Origin: Arthrobacter sp. OY3WO11
GTDB lineage: Bacteria; Actinomycetota; Actinomycetes; Actinomycetales; Micrococcaceae
Direction: 5' to 3'
Assembly (NCBI RefSeq): GCF_001641125.1
Contig: NZ_LWLP01000001.1
Location: forward strand, 3,060,133-3,124,132
DNA length: 64,000 nucleotides
Of this stretch, positions 7,938-16,304 are shown piece by piece. Below the pieces are notes generated by a model. The model did no database searches and was not told where the DNA came from. It was given only the letters and a program-made list of their open reading frames with translations. How positions within the stretch are numbered: position 1 is the stretch's first letter; each line of letters opens with the position of its first letter. A program made the position numbers and the translations under genes.

Positions 7938-8345
7938 CTAGGTGGCTTCGGTGTCGAAGGGTGCAGCCTCGCCCGGCGGCAGTGACTGGAGCACCCGTTC
8001 CGGCCGCCTCGGCGCGGAGTCGGCTGCCACGGCGGCGGCTCCGGAGACTGCGGCCACGGCGGCCGGCGCGCCGACGCTGACGGGTTTGGAGTCGTCGTCG
8101 AGGAGCGCCTCTTTGATGATGCGGCGGGGGTCGTACTGCCGGGGGTCGTATTTCTTCCAGTCGACATCATCGATGTCGATGCCCACTTCTTCCTTGATCT
8201 GCTCGCGGGCACCGGAGGCCATGCGCCGGACTTCCTTGACCAGGTTCGCCAGCTTCTGGGTGTATTCGGGCAGCCGCTGGGGGCCGATCACCAGAACGCC
8301 AATGATCAGCAGAAGAAAGAACTCCGGGCCGTTGATTCCAAACAC
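7938..8345 (-). CDS. tatB: Sec-independent protein translocase TatB
   Basis: 135 aa, GTG start. It has the N-terminal TatB signature: the membrane helix PEFFLLLIIGVLVIGPQRLP (residues about 7-26) followed by the amphipathic helix YTQKLANLVKEVRRMASGAREQIKEEVG. The tail is Ala/Pro-rich and variable, as is usual. TatB forms the twin-arginine receptor complex with TatC, which is not in this window. The position after the sigma/anti-sigma pair matches the mycobacterial sigE-rseA-htrA-tatB order. A TAATCT box 7 nt before the GTG suggests a leaderless start of its own. Confidence 0.92.
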   Translation of the reverse strand: MFGINGPEFFLLLIIGVLVIGPQRLPEYTQKLANLVKEVRRMASGAREQIKEEVGIDIDDVDWKKYDPRQYDPRRIIKEALLDDDSKPVSVGAPAAVAAVSGAAAVAADSAPRRPERVLQSLPPGEAAPFDTEAT

Positions 8346-8352
8346 TTTAGGA

Positions 8353-8358
8353 AGATTA
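8353..8358 (-). promoter_or_regulatory. -10 box of a probable leaderless promoter (tatB)
   Basis: TAATCT on the minus strand, 7 nt before the GTG at 8345. Confidence 0.45.
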
Positions 8359-8414
8359 CCCTCTCCGGGCTGCCAGTGACGATTTCAACCCGGGGCCCGG
8401 GAGATCTGCCCGCG

Positions 8415-9311
8415 CTACGGGACGAAAAAGGCCACGATCCGGTTGGCCCCGCGCTGCAGCCGCGTCGTAAGCGGCTCCCCTCCCGCTTCCGCAGAGGCCG
8501 GGATTCCGGCGGCAACACCCTCATCAGACCTGGTGCCCAGGCGCTGCAGGATGGGGACGGCGTCATCGGCCCGTTCCGCAGGCAGGTCGGACTCGTAGGT
8601 AAAGCTGTGCCCCGGCGTCCGGTAGGTTGCCGACCACGGCGAAGACTGCCACACGCGCAGGTTGTTGCCGGACGCACTGGCCTCCGGGTCCTCAGCCCCC
8701 GTCTGTCCGCCAGGATCCTGACTGTCACCACCCTGTGCGGGGAGCCGCTGTTCAGTCACAGTGGCGTAGTGCGCCCCGTCGGTCAGCCGCAGCTCGACCA
8801 CTGGCTGCCCGTTGAGCACCGTAGCCTTTGCCGACTCAAGGTGGAAGCCCATCGCTTCAAGTTCCGGGCAGGCCCAGCCTTCGGAGCGCAGCCGGTTGAG
8901 CTGTTCAGCGTTTAGCTGCCTCCCGTCCGCCGGCGTCTGGGAGGACACCTGCGAGAAGGCGGCCGGGTTTCCCGTGGCCTCCCCGGGCAGGGGGTCCCCT
9001 GCCACCGCAAAGGCACCTGCAGCCAAAACCGCCGCCGCAGCAGTGCTGCCACCGGCGGCCAGCGCCAGGACCCGGACAGCCGTGCGCGGCGGCGCGGTAC
9101 GCTGTGCGGGACCAGGAGGCGCGGCAGCCAGTTCCTGCGTCCGTGCCAGCAGCCGGGCCGTCAGGTCATCGCTGGCGGGAGGAATGGGGGCATCGCGGAG
9201 CCGCTCCAGGTACTGGCGTTCCCGCCGCAACGCTGCAGAGCATTCGTGGCAGGACTGGAGATGGCTGCGCGTGCGCTGGTGCCTGCGTCCGAATGGAGTC
9301 CGGGACCTCAT
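8415..9311 (-). CDS. Zinc-type anti-sigma factor, membrane-anchored
   Basis: 298 aa from the ATG at 9311. Near the N-terminus is the HxxxCxxC motif of ZAS-family anti-sigma factors (H17, C21, C24 in HLQSCHEC). A single membrane helix follows at about 80-108 (TAVRVLALAAGGSTAAAAVLAAG), and an extracytoplasmic domain of about 190 residues makes up the rest. It lies 7 nt after the ECF sigma gene, so it is expected to bind that sigma factor. The ZAS motif suggests redox or zinc control, and the large outer domain suggests sensing at the cell surface. It corresponds in position to mycobacterial rseA. Confidence 0.85.
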   Translation of the reverse strand: MRSRTPFGRRHQRTRSHLQSCHECSAALRRERQYLERLRDAPIPPASDDLTARLLARTQELAAAPPGPAQRTAPPRTAVRVLALAAGGSTAAAAVLAAGAFAVAGDPLPGEATGNPAAFSQVSSQTPADGRQLNAEQLNRLRSEGWACPELEAMGFHLESAKATVLNGQPVVELRLTDGAHYATVTEQRLPAQGGDSQDPGGQTGAEDPEASASGNNLRVWQSSPWSATYRTPGHSFTYESDLPAERADDAVPILQRLGTRSDEGVAAGIPASAEAGGEPLTTRLQRGANRIVAFFVP

Positions 9312-9318
9312 ACGCCGT

Positions 9319-9933
9319 TCAGAGGATGCCGGCAATACGCGGCATGGACAGTTTGCGGCGTGCTTGCTGGGGACGCGGGTCCCGGTGTGCCAGCTTCTCC
9401 CGAAGCATGGTCCGTCCGCGGTGGATACGTGAGCGGACGGTGCCCAGCTTGACGCCCAGCGCTTCCGCCACTTCGTCGTAGGACAAGCCTTCGAGGTCGC
9501 AGAGGACAACGGCGGCGCGGAAATCCGGCGGAAGTTCTTCCAGCGCAGCCTGGACATCCACGTCGAGGTTGTTGAGCTCGAAGCTTTGTTCCGGACCGGG
9601 TTCGCGGCCAGGAAGCCGCGACTCGGCATCCTCGGCGAGGGCATCGAACCTGATCCGGGTTTTCCGCCGTGCCTGGTCCAGGAAGAGGTTGGTGGTGATC
9701 CGGTGCAGCCAGCCGTCCAGCGTGCCCGGCTTGAAGTTCTCCAGGGAGCGGAAGACGCGGACGAACACCTCTTGGGTGAGGTCCTCGGCGTCGTACTTGT
9801 TGCCGGTCAGGCGGTAGGCGAGCCGGTAAACCTTCGCCGAGTGGTTGGTGACCACTTCTTCCCAGGTGGGACGCACCCACTCAGCCTCAGGATGGTTTGT
9901 TGCAGGGACAGGTGCCACAACTGAAGATGACAT
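9319..9933 (-). CDS. sigE: ECF RNA polymerase sigma factor, SigE-like
   Basis: 204 aa. The sigma-2 region holds [26 protein letters not shown] and [15 protein letters not shown]; the sigma-4 region near the C-terminus holds [28 protein letters not shown], the -35-binding helix-turn-helix. GGGGAG lies about 7 nt before the ATG, so this gene has a normal leader. Its order (O-methyltransferase divergent, then sigma, anti-sigma and tatB) is that of M. tuberculosis Rv1220c-sigE-rseA-tatB. It probably directs a cell-envelope stress regulon. I could not pick out a convincing autoregulatory ECF promoter upstream. Confidence 0.9.
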   Translation of the reverse strand: MSSSVVAPVPATNHPEAEWVRPTWEEVVTNHSAKVYRLAYRLTGNKYDAEDLTQEVFVRVFRSLENFKPGTLDGWLHRITTNLFLDQARRKTRIRFDALAEDAESRLPGREPGPEQSFELNNLDVDVQAALEELPPDFRAAVVLCDLEGLSYDEVAEALGVKLGTVRSRIHRGRTMLREKLAHRDPRPQQARRKLSMPRIAGIL

Positions 9934-10158
9934 CGTCCACTCCCCTCGTGGAATACTAACGCCCGGATACTGTTGACATCTCTGATTCGGCGCCGGTCAC
10001 CTTTTGGATGAGCGGATATTAATCATTTCAAACTTGTCTGGGAATTTCCTGATTGTGGAAAAGTTCAGCCATAGGCGCAACCGCCCGCCTCCCCTGCCAT
10101 TGCCACCGGACACAGTAGGCTGTAAAGGACATTCCCTGCCGCCCAGAAAGCGAAACCC
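9934..10158. other. Divergent intergenic region sigE / O-methyltransferase
   Basis: 225 bases, locally AT-richer than its surroundings around 10015-10065, as expected for promoters on both strands. On the plus strand TAGGCT at about 10111-10116 is a reasonable -10 box for the methyltransferase, with a leader of about 40 nt. No protein-coding frame is supported. Confidence 0.4.
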
Positions 10159-10791
10159 ATGAGCGCCGACAAGTCCACCAGCTGGTCCTATGCAGAAGAT
10201 CTTCCTGCTGAGGATGAGGTCATGCTTCGGGCCAGGGAGCGCTCCTTCGAGCTGGGTGTGACGCCCATCGGCCCGGGAGTGGGAGCAGTCCTCACCGTGC
10301 TGGCTGCCGCGTCCAAAGCCCAGACCGCCGTCGAGATCGGGACCGGAGCGGGAGTCTCAGGTGTGTGCCTGCTCCGTGGCCTTGGTCCCCAGTCCGTCCT
10401 CACCACCATCGACGTCGACGTCGAACACCTTCGGGCGGCGCGCGAGGCATTCTCCGAGGCAGGCAGCCCGGCCAACCGCACCCGGACCATTTCCGGGAGG
10501 GCGGGCGACGTCCTCCCGCGGCTGACGGACCGCGCCTACGACCTCGTGTTCATTGACGCCGACAAGCCCGGACTTCCCGGATACGTGGAACAGGCAATTA
10601 GGCTCCTGAAGCCCGCCGGGCTGCTGATCATCAATGACGCGCTGGACAAGGACAAGGTGGCCAACCCGGCAAGCCGCGACGCCACCACCGTGGTCCTGCG
10701 GCAGGTGGGCAAGGCCCTGCGCGACGACGACAGGCTGGCTTCAGCCATGCTTCCCACCGGCGATGGCCTGCTGGTGGCCGTCAAGAAGTAG
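10159..10791 (+). CDS. Class I SAM-dependent O-methyltransferase
   Basis: 210 aa. It has the motif I segment AVEIGTGAGVSGVCLLRGL (residues about 55-75), the acidic end of motif II (TTIDVDVEHLRAAREAF), and YDLVFIDADKPGLPGYVEQA with the Asp residues that hold the divalent metal in the catechol/caffeoyl-CoA O-methyltransferase family. The motif IIND ALDKDKVANP follows. It is the positional counterpart of Rv1220c next to sigE. Its substrate is unknown. Confidence 0.9.
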   Translation: MSADKSTSWSYAEDLPAEDEVMLRARERSFELGVTPIGPGVGAVLTVLAAASKAQTAVEIGTGAGVSGVCLLRGLGPQSVLTTIDVDVEHLRAAREAFSEAGSPANRTRTISGRAGDVLPRLTDRAYDLVFIDADKPGLPGYVEQAIRLLKPAGLLIINDALDKDKVANPASRDATTVVLRQVGKALRDDDRLASAMLPTGDGLLVAVKK

Positions 10792-10798
10792 GTTCCGA

Positions 10799-10842
10799 AA
10801 AAGGCAGGGCCCGCAGCCTGGTGGCTGCGGGCCCTGCCTTTT
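10799..10842. terminator. Bidirectional rho-independent terminator
   Basis: Perfect 20-bp stem (10799-10818 with 10823-10842) with a TGGT loop, starting AAAA and ending TTTT, between the convergent O-methyltransferase and DUF3117 genes. Confidence 0.92.
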
Positions 10843-10847
10843 CACGA

Positions 10848-11015
10848 TTATTCGGTAACGCCGACCAGGCATTCTTTGAGGTTGGCTGCCTCAGCAGCGT
10901 TCAGCTCGACCACCAGTCGCCCGCCGCCTTCGAGCGGGACGCGCATGATCAGGCTGCGGCCCTCCTTGGTGACTTCCATTGGGCCGTCGCCGGTGCGTGG
11001 TTTCATAGCCGCCAT
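10848..11015 (-). CDS. DUF3117 small protein
   Basis: 55 aa, beginning MAAMKPRTGDGPMEVTKEGR, followed by LIMRVPLEGGGRLVVELNAAEA and ending CLVGVTE. This is the whole DUF3117 family domain, a short conserved actinobacterial protein of unknown function. GGAGGGG lies 8 nt before the ATG at 11015. It stands as a single gene and ends at the shared terminator. Confidence 0.9.
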   Translation of the reverse strand: MAAMKPRTGDGPMEVTKEGRSLIMRVPLEGGGRLVVELNAAEAANLKECLVGVTE

Positions 11016-11248
11016 GAGGAATTCCCCTCCATTTAGTCCCAGGACTGATCAGCCCGGGCGGGCTGTGTCCGCATGTAGATCAAGCTGCCACGGCGGAGTG
11101 GTTGGACACCGCCCGGGCTGCGCGTATTCTGAATGCTTTTTGTCCTTGCTTACTTACTATTATCGCGGAATTACCCGCACGTAGCTAATCGATGGACATT
11201 TCCCGTGTCTTGGTATTTCAGCCCTGACCTGCGCGAAAGCCCCAAAGG
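11016..11248. other. Intergenic region between the GT-C gene end and DUF3117
   Basis: About 230 bases. Both flanking genes are on the minus strand, so this contains the end of the glycosyltransferase transcript and the promoter of DUF3117. A GC-rich inverted stretch (GCCCGGGCGG near 11052 and CCGCCCGGGC near 11110) could form a hairpin. I see no coding frame. Confidence 0.35.
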
Positions 11249-12535
11249 CTAGGGTGGATAATCCCCGCCGCCGGGCAATTGCGCCCAGGCCCACAGCCAC
11301 ACGATCCAAACAATCTGCAGCAGCAGGAACATGAGGACCACCGTCCCCCGGTAAGCCCGCGACCTGGAGGCCAGGGCAGCTCCCAGCGCCAGCGGAAACA
11401 GCGGCAGCAGCATGCGGAAGGTACTGGTCTGCGGGTGCAGGAACACCACCAGGTACGCCATGTAGCAGGCACACCACAGGCGGAGTTCGACGCCGATCTG
11501 CCGGACGGGGGGAAGGAAGAGCACGGCGGCGAAGAGTGCCACGAAAATGAAGGGCGCCAGCACTCCCAGCACCGGCCCGAAAAGGTTGATGCCGGTGTCG
11601 AACCAGGGCTTGAACGGCACCAGGTCGTGGCCGCGCCATACTGATTCCGTTTTGGTGTAGGCCTGGATGTCCCCGGTGGCTGCCCAAGCTGCCGCGGGCC
11701 AGGCGAGCGCCATCGCGCCTCCGACGCCGGTCAGTACAGCAAGGCCCGCCAGATCACGGGTGGAATGGGTTCCTTCCCGCTGCCCGGCACCGGATGTGGC
11801 GGCACCGGATAGGGCATTGCCGAACCGATCTTTGCCGAACCACACCCAGAGACGGTGCAGGAGGAGCAGCCCCAGCATGGCCGCAAAGGGAACGCCTACC
11901 GGACGGGACAGGCACAGGAGCACCACCACCGGAACGGCCCAGAGGTACTGTCTCCGGACCACCAGCAGCAACGCTGCCGCGAGGAGCAGCAGGGACAGCG
12001 GTTCGGCGTACGGCACCTGCAGGACAGCAGCCACGGGGAAGGTAGCGAAGAAAGCCACGCCCCAAAGCGCCGGGGCGTGGGAAGCCTTGTGCCGGAACAG
12101 GACGTAGACAACCAGCGCCGCTCCCCAGCCCGCAAGCATGGCGATGAGGGTCAGGGCCGCCGCGGGAGCCATGCCGGTGAGTCCGCTGAGTCCTCCGGCC
12201 AGGGCTGGAAACAAGGGATAGAAGGCCCACGTGTTTTCCTGCACGTTGCCTGCGGCATCAGTCGGCAGCACGGAGGGGTAGCCCCCGGCAATCACCTGGG
12301 CGTACCAGCGCGCGTCCCAGATGTTGATGAAATTCCAGTAGTCAGGCTTTGCCGGAAACCATGGATTGGGTCCCTGGTGGAGGGCAGCGGCCATGAAGAT
12401 GCAGGCGCTGACAAGGCGGGCGGCCAGATAGACGGCGGTGACCTGCAGCCACCACGGCCAGCCCCGGAGAGCCGTTCCCGCCAACCCTTGAAGCGATGGG
12501 AGCAGGCCTGAGCGGCGCCGCGCCACTGTGCTCAC
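11249..12535 (-). CDS. Polytopic GT-C glycosyltransferase, PIG-V-like
   Basis: 428 aa, GTG start. The protein is hydrophobic throughout, with roughly ten membrane helices. The first extracytoplasmic loop carries NIWDARWYAQVIAGGYP, with the Asp typical of GT-C catalytic loops, followed by the FYPLFP segment seen in PIG-V/Gpi18-like mannosyltransferases. Such enzymes use polyprenyl-phosphate-linked sugars outside the membrane. Acceptor and sugar cannot be read from the sequence. Its GTG overlaps the stop codon of the DivIVA-domain gene by 4 nt, so the two are translated together. Confidence 0.78.
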   Translation of the reverse strand: MSTVARRRSGLLPSLQGLAGTALRGWPWWLQVTAVYLAARLVSACIFMAAALHQGPNPWFPAKPDYWNFINIWDARWYAQVIAGGYPSVLPTDAAGNVQENTWAFYPLFPALAGGLSGLTGMAPAAALTLIAMLAGWGAALVVYVLFRHKASHAPALWGVAFFATFPVAAVLQVPYAEPLSLLLLAAALLLVVRRQYLWAVPVVVLLCLSRPVGVPFAAMLGLLLLHRLWVWFGKDRFGNALSGAATSGAGQREGTHSTRDLAGLAVLTGVGGAMALAWPAAAWAATGDIQAYTKTESVWRGHDLVPFKPWFDTGINLFGPVLGVLAPFIFVALFAAVLFLPPVRQIGVELRLWCACYMAYLVVFLHPQTSTFRMLLPLFPLALGAALASRSRAYRGTVVLMFLLLQIVWIVWLWAWAQLPGGGDYPP

Positions 12536-12915
12536 AGCGTGTTCTTTCCAGCCGACGCAGTCCCGCCGGGTTCTGTGGTGCCGGCTTCCTGCAGGGCCAG
12601 CAACTCAGCCCGCAACCCGTCAATCTCCTCCTGTTGGGAGGCGAGCTGGTCCCTCAGCTCATCCAGGACCTGGTCCACCTGGTCCATCCTGTAGCCACGA
12701 AGGCCGAGGGAGAAGCGCACACGGTCCACATCCTCCGGCGCGGCCTCTGCGGGCAGGAGGACAGGGGGAAGGTTGGCAGGCGGCTGCTCGAAGCCGCCGT
12801 CGAGCAGGAAAGGCAACGGACCGTTGCCTTTCCTGCCGGAACGCAGCCCGAGGCCGACCCAAAAAACCGCCCCGACCAGCCCGATCGCCAGGAAAACCAG
12901 AAAGAAACTCACCAT
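12532..12915 (-). CDS. Small membrane-anchored DivIVA-domain protein
   Basis: 127 aa from the ATG that starts MVSFFLVFLAIGLVGAVFW. One N-terminal membrane helix (residues 2-22) is followed by a Pro-rich linker and then RVRFSLGLRGYRMDQVDQVLDEL, which matches the DivIVA N-terminal motif (F-x-x-x-x-x-G-Y-x-x-x-x-V). A short coiled coil follows (QLASQQEEIDGLRAELLALQ). DivIVA-type modules recruit proteins to curved membrane at poles and septa, so a role in localising the co-translated glycosyltransferase is a reasonable inference. The gene contains a 15-bp inverted repeat at 12805-12835. Confidence 0.8.
   Translation of the reverse strand: MVSFFLVFLAIGLVGAVFWVGLGLRSGRKGNGPLPFLLDGGFEQPPANLPPVLLPAEAAPEDVDRVRFSLGLRGYRMDQVDQVLDELRDQLASQQEEIDGLRAELLALQEAGTTEPGGTASAGKNTL
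12805..12835. repeat. Perfect intragenic inverted repeat
   Basis: Arms of 15 nt (CAGGAAAGGCAACGG and its exact complement) around a single central A, inside the DivIVA-domain gene, where it encodes the linker after the membrane helix. It could fold in the mRNA as a stem of about 13 bp. Confidence 0.85.
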
Positions 12916-12970
12916 TCCATCGTGCCAGACCGGGTGGCAGCCGCCAGCCCGGACACCCGGCCGGGACCGG

Positions 12971-13753
12971 CTACTCCGGCCGCTGCTCGCCCTTGAAGGA
13001 GGGGGTAACGGCACCATGGAGCACGCGGTCCACGGCCTCGGCAGGATCGTCAACCACCTGGATCAGGTCCAGGTCCTTCTCGGACACCATGCCTTCGGCC
13101 ACAAGTGTGCCCCTGATCCACTCGATCATCGGGCCCCAGAAGTCGACGCCGAGGAGGATGATCGGGAACGATGTCACCTTCCGCGTCTGGACCAGCACCA
13201 TGGCTTCGAACAGCTCGTCGAGTGTTCCCAGCCCGCCGGGCAGGACGATGAACCCCTGGGCGTATTTGACGAACATGGTCTTGCGGGCGAAGAAGTACCG
13301 GAAGTTGATGCCCAGGTCCACCCACTGGTTCAGGCCCTGCTCGAACGGCAGCTCAATCCCCAGGCCCACGGACACGCCGTTGCCTTCCACGGTGCCGCGG
13401 TTGGCAGCCTCCATGGATCCGGGACCGCCGCCGGTGATGACGGCAACGCCGGCCTCCGCCAGTTTCCGCCCCACCTCCACGCCCATCTCGTAGTACGGAC
13501 TGCCGGGCTTGGTGCGTGCCGAACCGAAGACGCTCACGGCCTTGCCGATGTCCGCCAGGGCACCGAACCCTTCCACGAACTCGCTCTGGATGCGCAGGAC
13601 CCGCCAGGGATCCGTGTGGACGAACTGACCGGGGCCCTTGGTATCAAGCAGATGCTGGTCCGACATCTCCACGGCCGCCTGTTTGCGGCGCAGCTCAAGG
13701 GGCCCCTTGCGGCGTGGCTGGGAATTTCTTGCCGGATCTGCACTGATGCTCAT
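12971..13753 (-). CDS. LOG-family nucleoside 5'-monophosphate phosphoribohydrolase
   Basis: 260 aa. It carries the two LOG signatures, GGGPGSMEAANRG (nucleotide pocket) and PGGLGTLDE (the PGGxGTxxE motif with catalytic Glu), in a Rossmann-like lysine-decarboxylase-type fold. Members cleave N-glycosidic bonds of nucleoside monophosphates and release free bases, including cytokinins in plants and in M. tuberculosis Rv1205. The natural substrate here is unknown. A TAGCCT box 6 nt before the ATG with no Shine-Dalgarno sequence suggests a leaderless mRNA. It is divergent from the gluABCD operon. Confidence 0.9.
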   Translation of the reverse strand: MSISADPARNSQPRRKGPLELRRKQAAVEMSDQHLLDTKGPGQFVHTDPWRVLRIQSEFVEGFGALADIGKAVSVFGSARTKPGSPYYEMGVEVGRKLAEAGVAVITGGGPGSMEAANRGTVEGNGVSVGLGIELPFEQGLNQWVDLGINFRYFFARKTMFVKYAQGFIVLPGGLGTLDELFEAMVLVQTRKVTSFPIILLGVDFWGPMIEWIRGTLVAEGMVSEKDLDLIQVVDDPAEAVDRVLHGAVTPSFKGEQRPE

Positions 13754-13759
13754 TCCCCT

Positions 13760-13765
13760 AGGCTA
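13760..13765 (-). promoter_or_regulatory. -10 box of a probable leaderless promoter (LOG gene)
   Basis: TAGCCT on the minus strand, 6 nt before the ATG at 13753. Confidence 0.55.
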
Positions 13766-13845
13766 ACCTGCCCGCGGGAGGTATCTCTTGAATCACGATC
13801 CGCAGGAACATGGGGTGATTCGCATCATAAGCCGGTGTTGTTCGC

Positions 13846-13851
13846 TAGATT
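13846..13851 (+). promoter_or_regulatory. -10 box of a probable leaderless promoter (gluA)
   Basis: TAGATT, 6 nt before the ATG of gluA, with no Shine-Dalgarno sequence between. Confidence 0.55.
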
Positions 13852-13857
13852 CTTCCT

Positions 13858-14613
13858 ATGACTACTCATGTGCCCGGCGATGCCCTCGTCTCCCTGAACG
13901 CCGTAAACAAGCATTACGGCCAGCTGCACGTACTGAAGGACATCAACCTCCAGGTCCGCAAGGGCGAGGTTGTTGTGGTCATCGGGCCTTCGGGCTCCGG
14001 TAAGTCCACCCTTTGCCGCGCCATCAACCGCCTGGAAACCATCGAAGGCGGGACCATCAGCATCGATGGAAAGGTCCTCCCCGAGGAAGGCAAGGAGCTG
14101 GCGCAGCTGCGTGCCGACGTCGGAATGGTCTTCCAGTCGTTCAACCTCTTCGCCCACAAAACCATCCTCGAAAACGTGACCCTGGGGCCCCTCAAGGTCA
14201 AAGGCGTCCCCAAGGCAACCGCGGACAAGGACGCAATGGCGCTCCTCGAACGCGTTGGCGTGGGGCACCAGGCTCCTAAGCTCCCGGCGCAGCTGTCCGG
14301 CGGCCAGCAGCAGCGTGTCGCGATCGCCCGTGCCCTGGCCATGAAGCCCAAGGTCATGCTTTTCGACGAGCCCACCTCGGCGCTTGACCCGGAAATGATC
14401 AATGAGGTCCTGGACGTCATGATCCAGCTGGCCAAGGAGGGCATGACCATGATCGTGGTCACCCACGAGATGGGCTTCGCCCGCAAGGCCGCGGACCGCG
14501 TCGTCTTTATGGCGGACGGCCAGATCGTTGAGGACGCCACCCCGGAGGAGTTCTTCACCAATCCGAAGAGCGACCGCGCCAAGGACTTCCTCTCCAAGCT
14601 CCTCACCCACTGA
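13858..14613 (+). CDS. gluA: Polar amino acid ABC transporter, ATP-binding subunit
   Basis: 251 aa. Complete ABC ATPase: Walker [10 protein letters not shown] (residues about 43-51), Q-loop VFQSFNLF, signature LSGGQQQR, Walker B VMLFDEP and the switch His in VVTHEMGF. The sequence is of the GlnQ/GluA class, which energises uptake of glutamate, glutamine or related amino acids. It is the first gene of a four-gene operon with its binding protein and two permeases, in the gluABCD order known from Corynebacterium. The glutamate assignment rests on this order and on family type. Confidence 0.92.
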   Translation: MTTHVPGDALVSLNAVNKHYGQLHVLKDINLQVRKGEVVVVIGPSGSGKSTLCRAINRLETIEGGTISIDGKVLPEEGKELAQLRADVGMVFQSFNLFAHKTILENVTLGPLKVKGVPKATADKDAMALLERVGVGHQAPKLPAQLSGGQQQRVAIARALAMKPKVMLFDEPTSALDPEMINEVLDVMIQLAKEGMTMIVVTHEMGFARKAADRVVFMADGQIVEDATPEEFFTNPKSDRAKDFLSKLLTH

Positions 14614-14680
14614 TCCACCCGAACAAACACTCCAAGTTCGCACCCAGGCCGTGACCCACGGCCTCAATGAAAGGAATGTC

Positions 14681-15568
14681 ATGAAGGCATTTATGACCCG
14701 GCGGAAGTCATTCTTCGTGGCGGCTACCGCCGCCCTCGCCCTGTCCCTGAGCGCCTGCGGCGGTGGCGGCACCGACGCCGGGGGCGATCCCTCGGTTGCT
14801 GCAGAGCCCACGTTCGCTGCCGGCACCACCATGGAAAAGCTCTCCTCAGCCGGCACCATCAAGATCGGCACCAAGTACGACCAGCCACTCTTCGGCCAGG
14901 TGGGCCTCGACGGCAAGCCGGTTGGATTCGACGTCGAGATCGGAAAGCTGATCGCCGCGAAGCTGGGCATCGCCGCTGACAAGATCGAATGGTCCGAGAC
15001 CGTCTCTGCCAACCGCGAGCCGTTCATCGAACAGGGCAAGGTTGACCTGGTCATCGCCACCTACACCATCAATGACAAGCGCAAGCAGGTTGTCAGCTTC
15101 GCGGGACCGTACTACGAAGCCGGCCAGGCCCTGATGGTCAATAAGGACAATGACACCATCAAGACCCCCGAGGACGTCAGGGGCAAGAAGGTCTGCTCGG
15201 TAACGGGCTCCACCCCCGCAGCTACCATCGTGGACCAGTACGGAGCGGAACTCGTTCCGGCTGCAACCTACTCCGCCTGCCTTGAGCCGCTCCGCAACAA
15301 CCAGGTGGAAGCCGTCACCACGGACAACGTGATCCTGGCCGGCTTCGTGGACAAGGAACCGGACGCCTTCAAGCTCGCCTCCGACGAGACGTTCACCAAG
15401 GAGCCCTACGGCATCGGCCTGAAGAAGGACGACACCGAGTTCCGCAACTGGATCAACGACCAGCTGGAATCCTTCGAAGAGGACGGGTCCTACAAGGAGG
15501 CCTGGGAAGCCACTGCAGGCTCAGTCATCAAGACCGCCCCAGAGCTGCCCGAGATTGACCGTTACTAA
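14681..15568 (+). CDS. gluB: Glutamate/polar amino acid-binding lipoprotein
   Basis: 295 aa from the ATG with AAAGGA 6 nt upstream. It has a lipoprotein signal peptide with lipobox LSAC (Cys about residue 27) followed by a Gly/Asp-rich linker. The mature part is a family 3 (SBP_bac_3) periplasmic-type binding protein: GTIKIGTKYDQPLFGQ, GFDVEIGKLIAAKLG and the NREPFIEQGKVDLVIATYT segment that precedes the hinge. It captures the amino acid outside the membrane and delivers it to GluC/GluD. Confidence 0.92.
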   Translation: MKAFMTRRKSFFVAATAALALSLSACGGGGTDAGGDPSVAAEPTFAAGTTMEKLSSAGTIKIGTKYDQPLFGQVGLDGKPVGFDVEIGKLIAAKLGIAADKIEWSETVSANREPFIEQGKVDLVIATYTINDKRKQVVSFAGPYYEAGQALMVNKDNDTIKTPEDVRGKKVCSVTGSTPAATIVDQYGAELVPAATYSACLEPLRNNQVEAVTTDNVILAGFVDKEPDAFKLASDETFTKEPYGIGLKKDDTEFRNWINDQLESFEEDGSYKEAWEATAGSVIKTAPELPEIDRY

Positions 15569-15653
15569 GTAACCCCAGTGGTTGCCGGGGCTGCTCCGCG
15601 GCCCCGGCAACCGCCGTCTTCGCTCCCGTCCACGCCCACATCCGAAGGACCCT

Positions 15654-16304
15654 ATGGACGTCATTCTTGAAAACCTTCCCCTGTACTGGAACGGTTTTCT
15701 CCGCACACTTTTCCTCTCCGCCGTTTCCGGGGTCATCGCGCTGGTACTCGGCACCCTGCTCGCGGCAGCCAGGGTCTCCCCGGTGGCAGCGCTCCGCGGC
15801 TTCAGCACGGTCTACGTGGAGGTCCTCCGGAACACTCCCCTGACCATCGCCTTCTTCTTCGCGGCCATTGTCCTTCCCCGGCTCGGAGTTAAATTCGAGC
15901 AGTTCGAAGTCGCCGCCATCATCGCCTTGAGTACCTACACCGCAGCGTTCATCGCCGAAGCTGTCCGCTCAGGTGTCAACAGCGTCCCGGTGGGCCAGGC
16001 TGAAGCAGCCCGCAGCATCGGCATGAACTTCGGGCAGGTCCTGAACCTCATCATCCTGCCGCAGGCCCTGCGGACGGTGGTCCCGCCGCTCATCAATATC
16101 CTGATCGCCCTGGTCAAGAACTCCTCGGTTGCCGGCGCATTCTTCGTCCTCGAACTGTTCGGCTACGGCCGCCAGCTGGCAAACGCCAACGGTGACGCCG
16201 TCATCCCCGTCCTGCTGGGCGTAGCCTTCTTCTATCTGCTCCTCACCGTTCCGCTGGGCATCCTGGCCAGCACGGTGGAACGAAAGGTGGCGATTGCCCG
16301 ATGA
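15654..16304 (+). CDS. gluC: Polar amino acid ABC transporter, permease subunit
   Basis: 216 aa from the ATG with GAAGGA upstream. About five membrane helices. The cytoplasmic EAA loop reads GQAEAARSIGMNFGQVLNLIILPQA, which docks on the ATPase, and the N-terminal HisM-type segment is WNGFLRTLFLSAVSGVIALVLG. It forms a heterodimeric channel with GluD. The stop codon overlaps the gluD start by 4 nt. Confidence 0.92.
   Translation: MDVILENLPLYWNGFLRTLFLSAVSGVIALVLGTLLAAARVSPVAALRGFSTVYVEVLRNTPLTIAFFFAAIVLPRLGVKFEQFEVAAIIALSTYTAAFIAEAVRSGVNSVPVGQAEAARSIGMNFGQVLNLIILPQALRTVVPPLINILIALVKNSSVAGAFFVLELFGYGRQLANANGDAVIPVLLGVAFFYLLLTVPLGILASTVERKVAIAR

Noticed and set aside
9934..10158. Autoregulatory ECF promoter for sigE
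   Set aside because: No GGAA-type -35 with a matching -10 at 16-17 nt was convincing on the minus strand.
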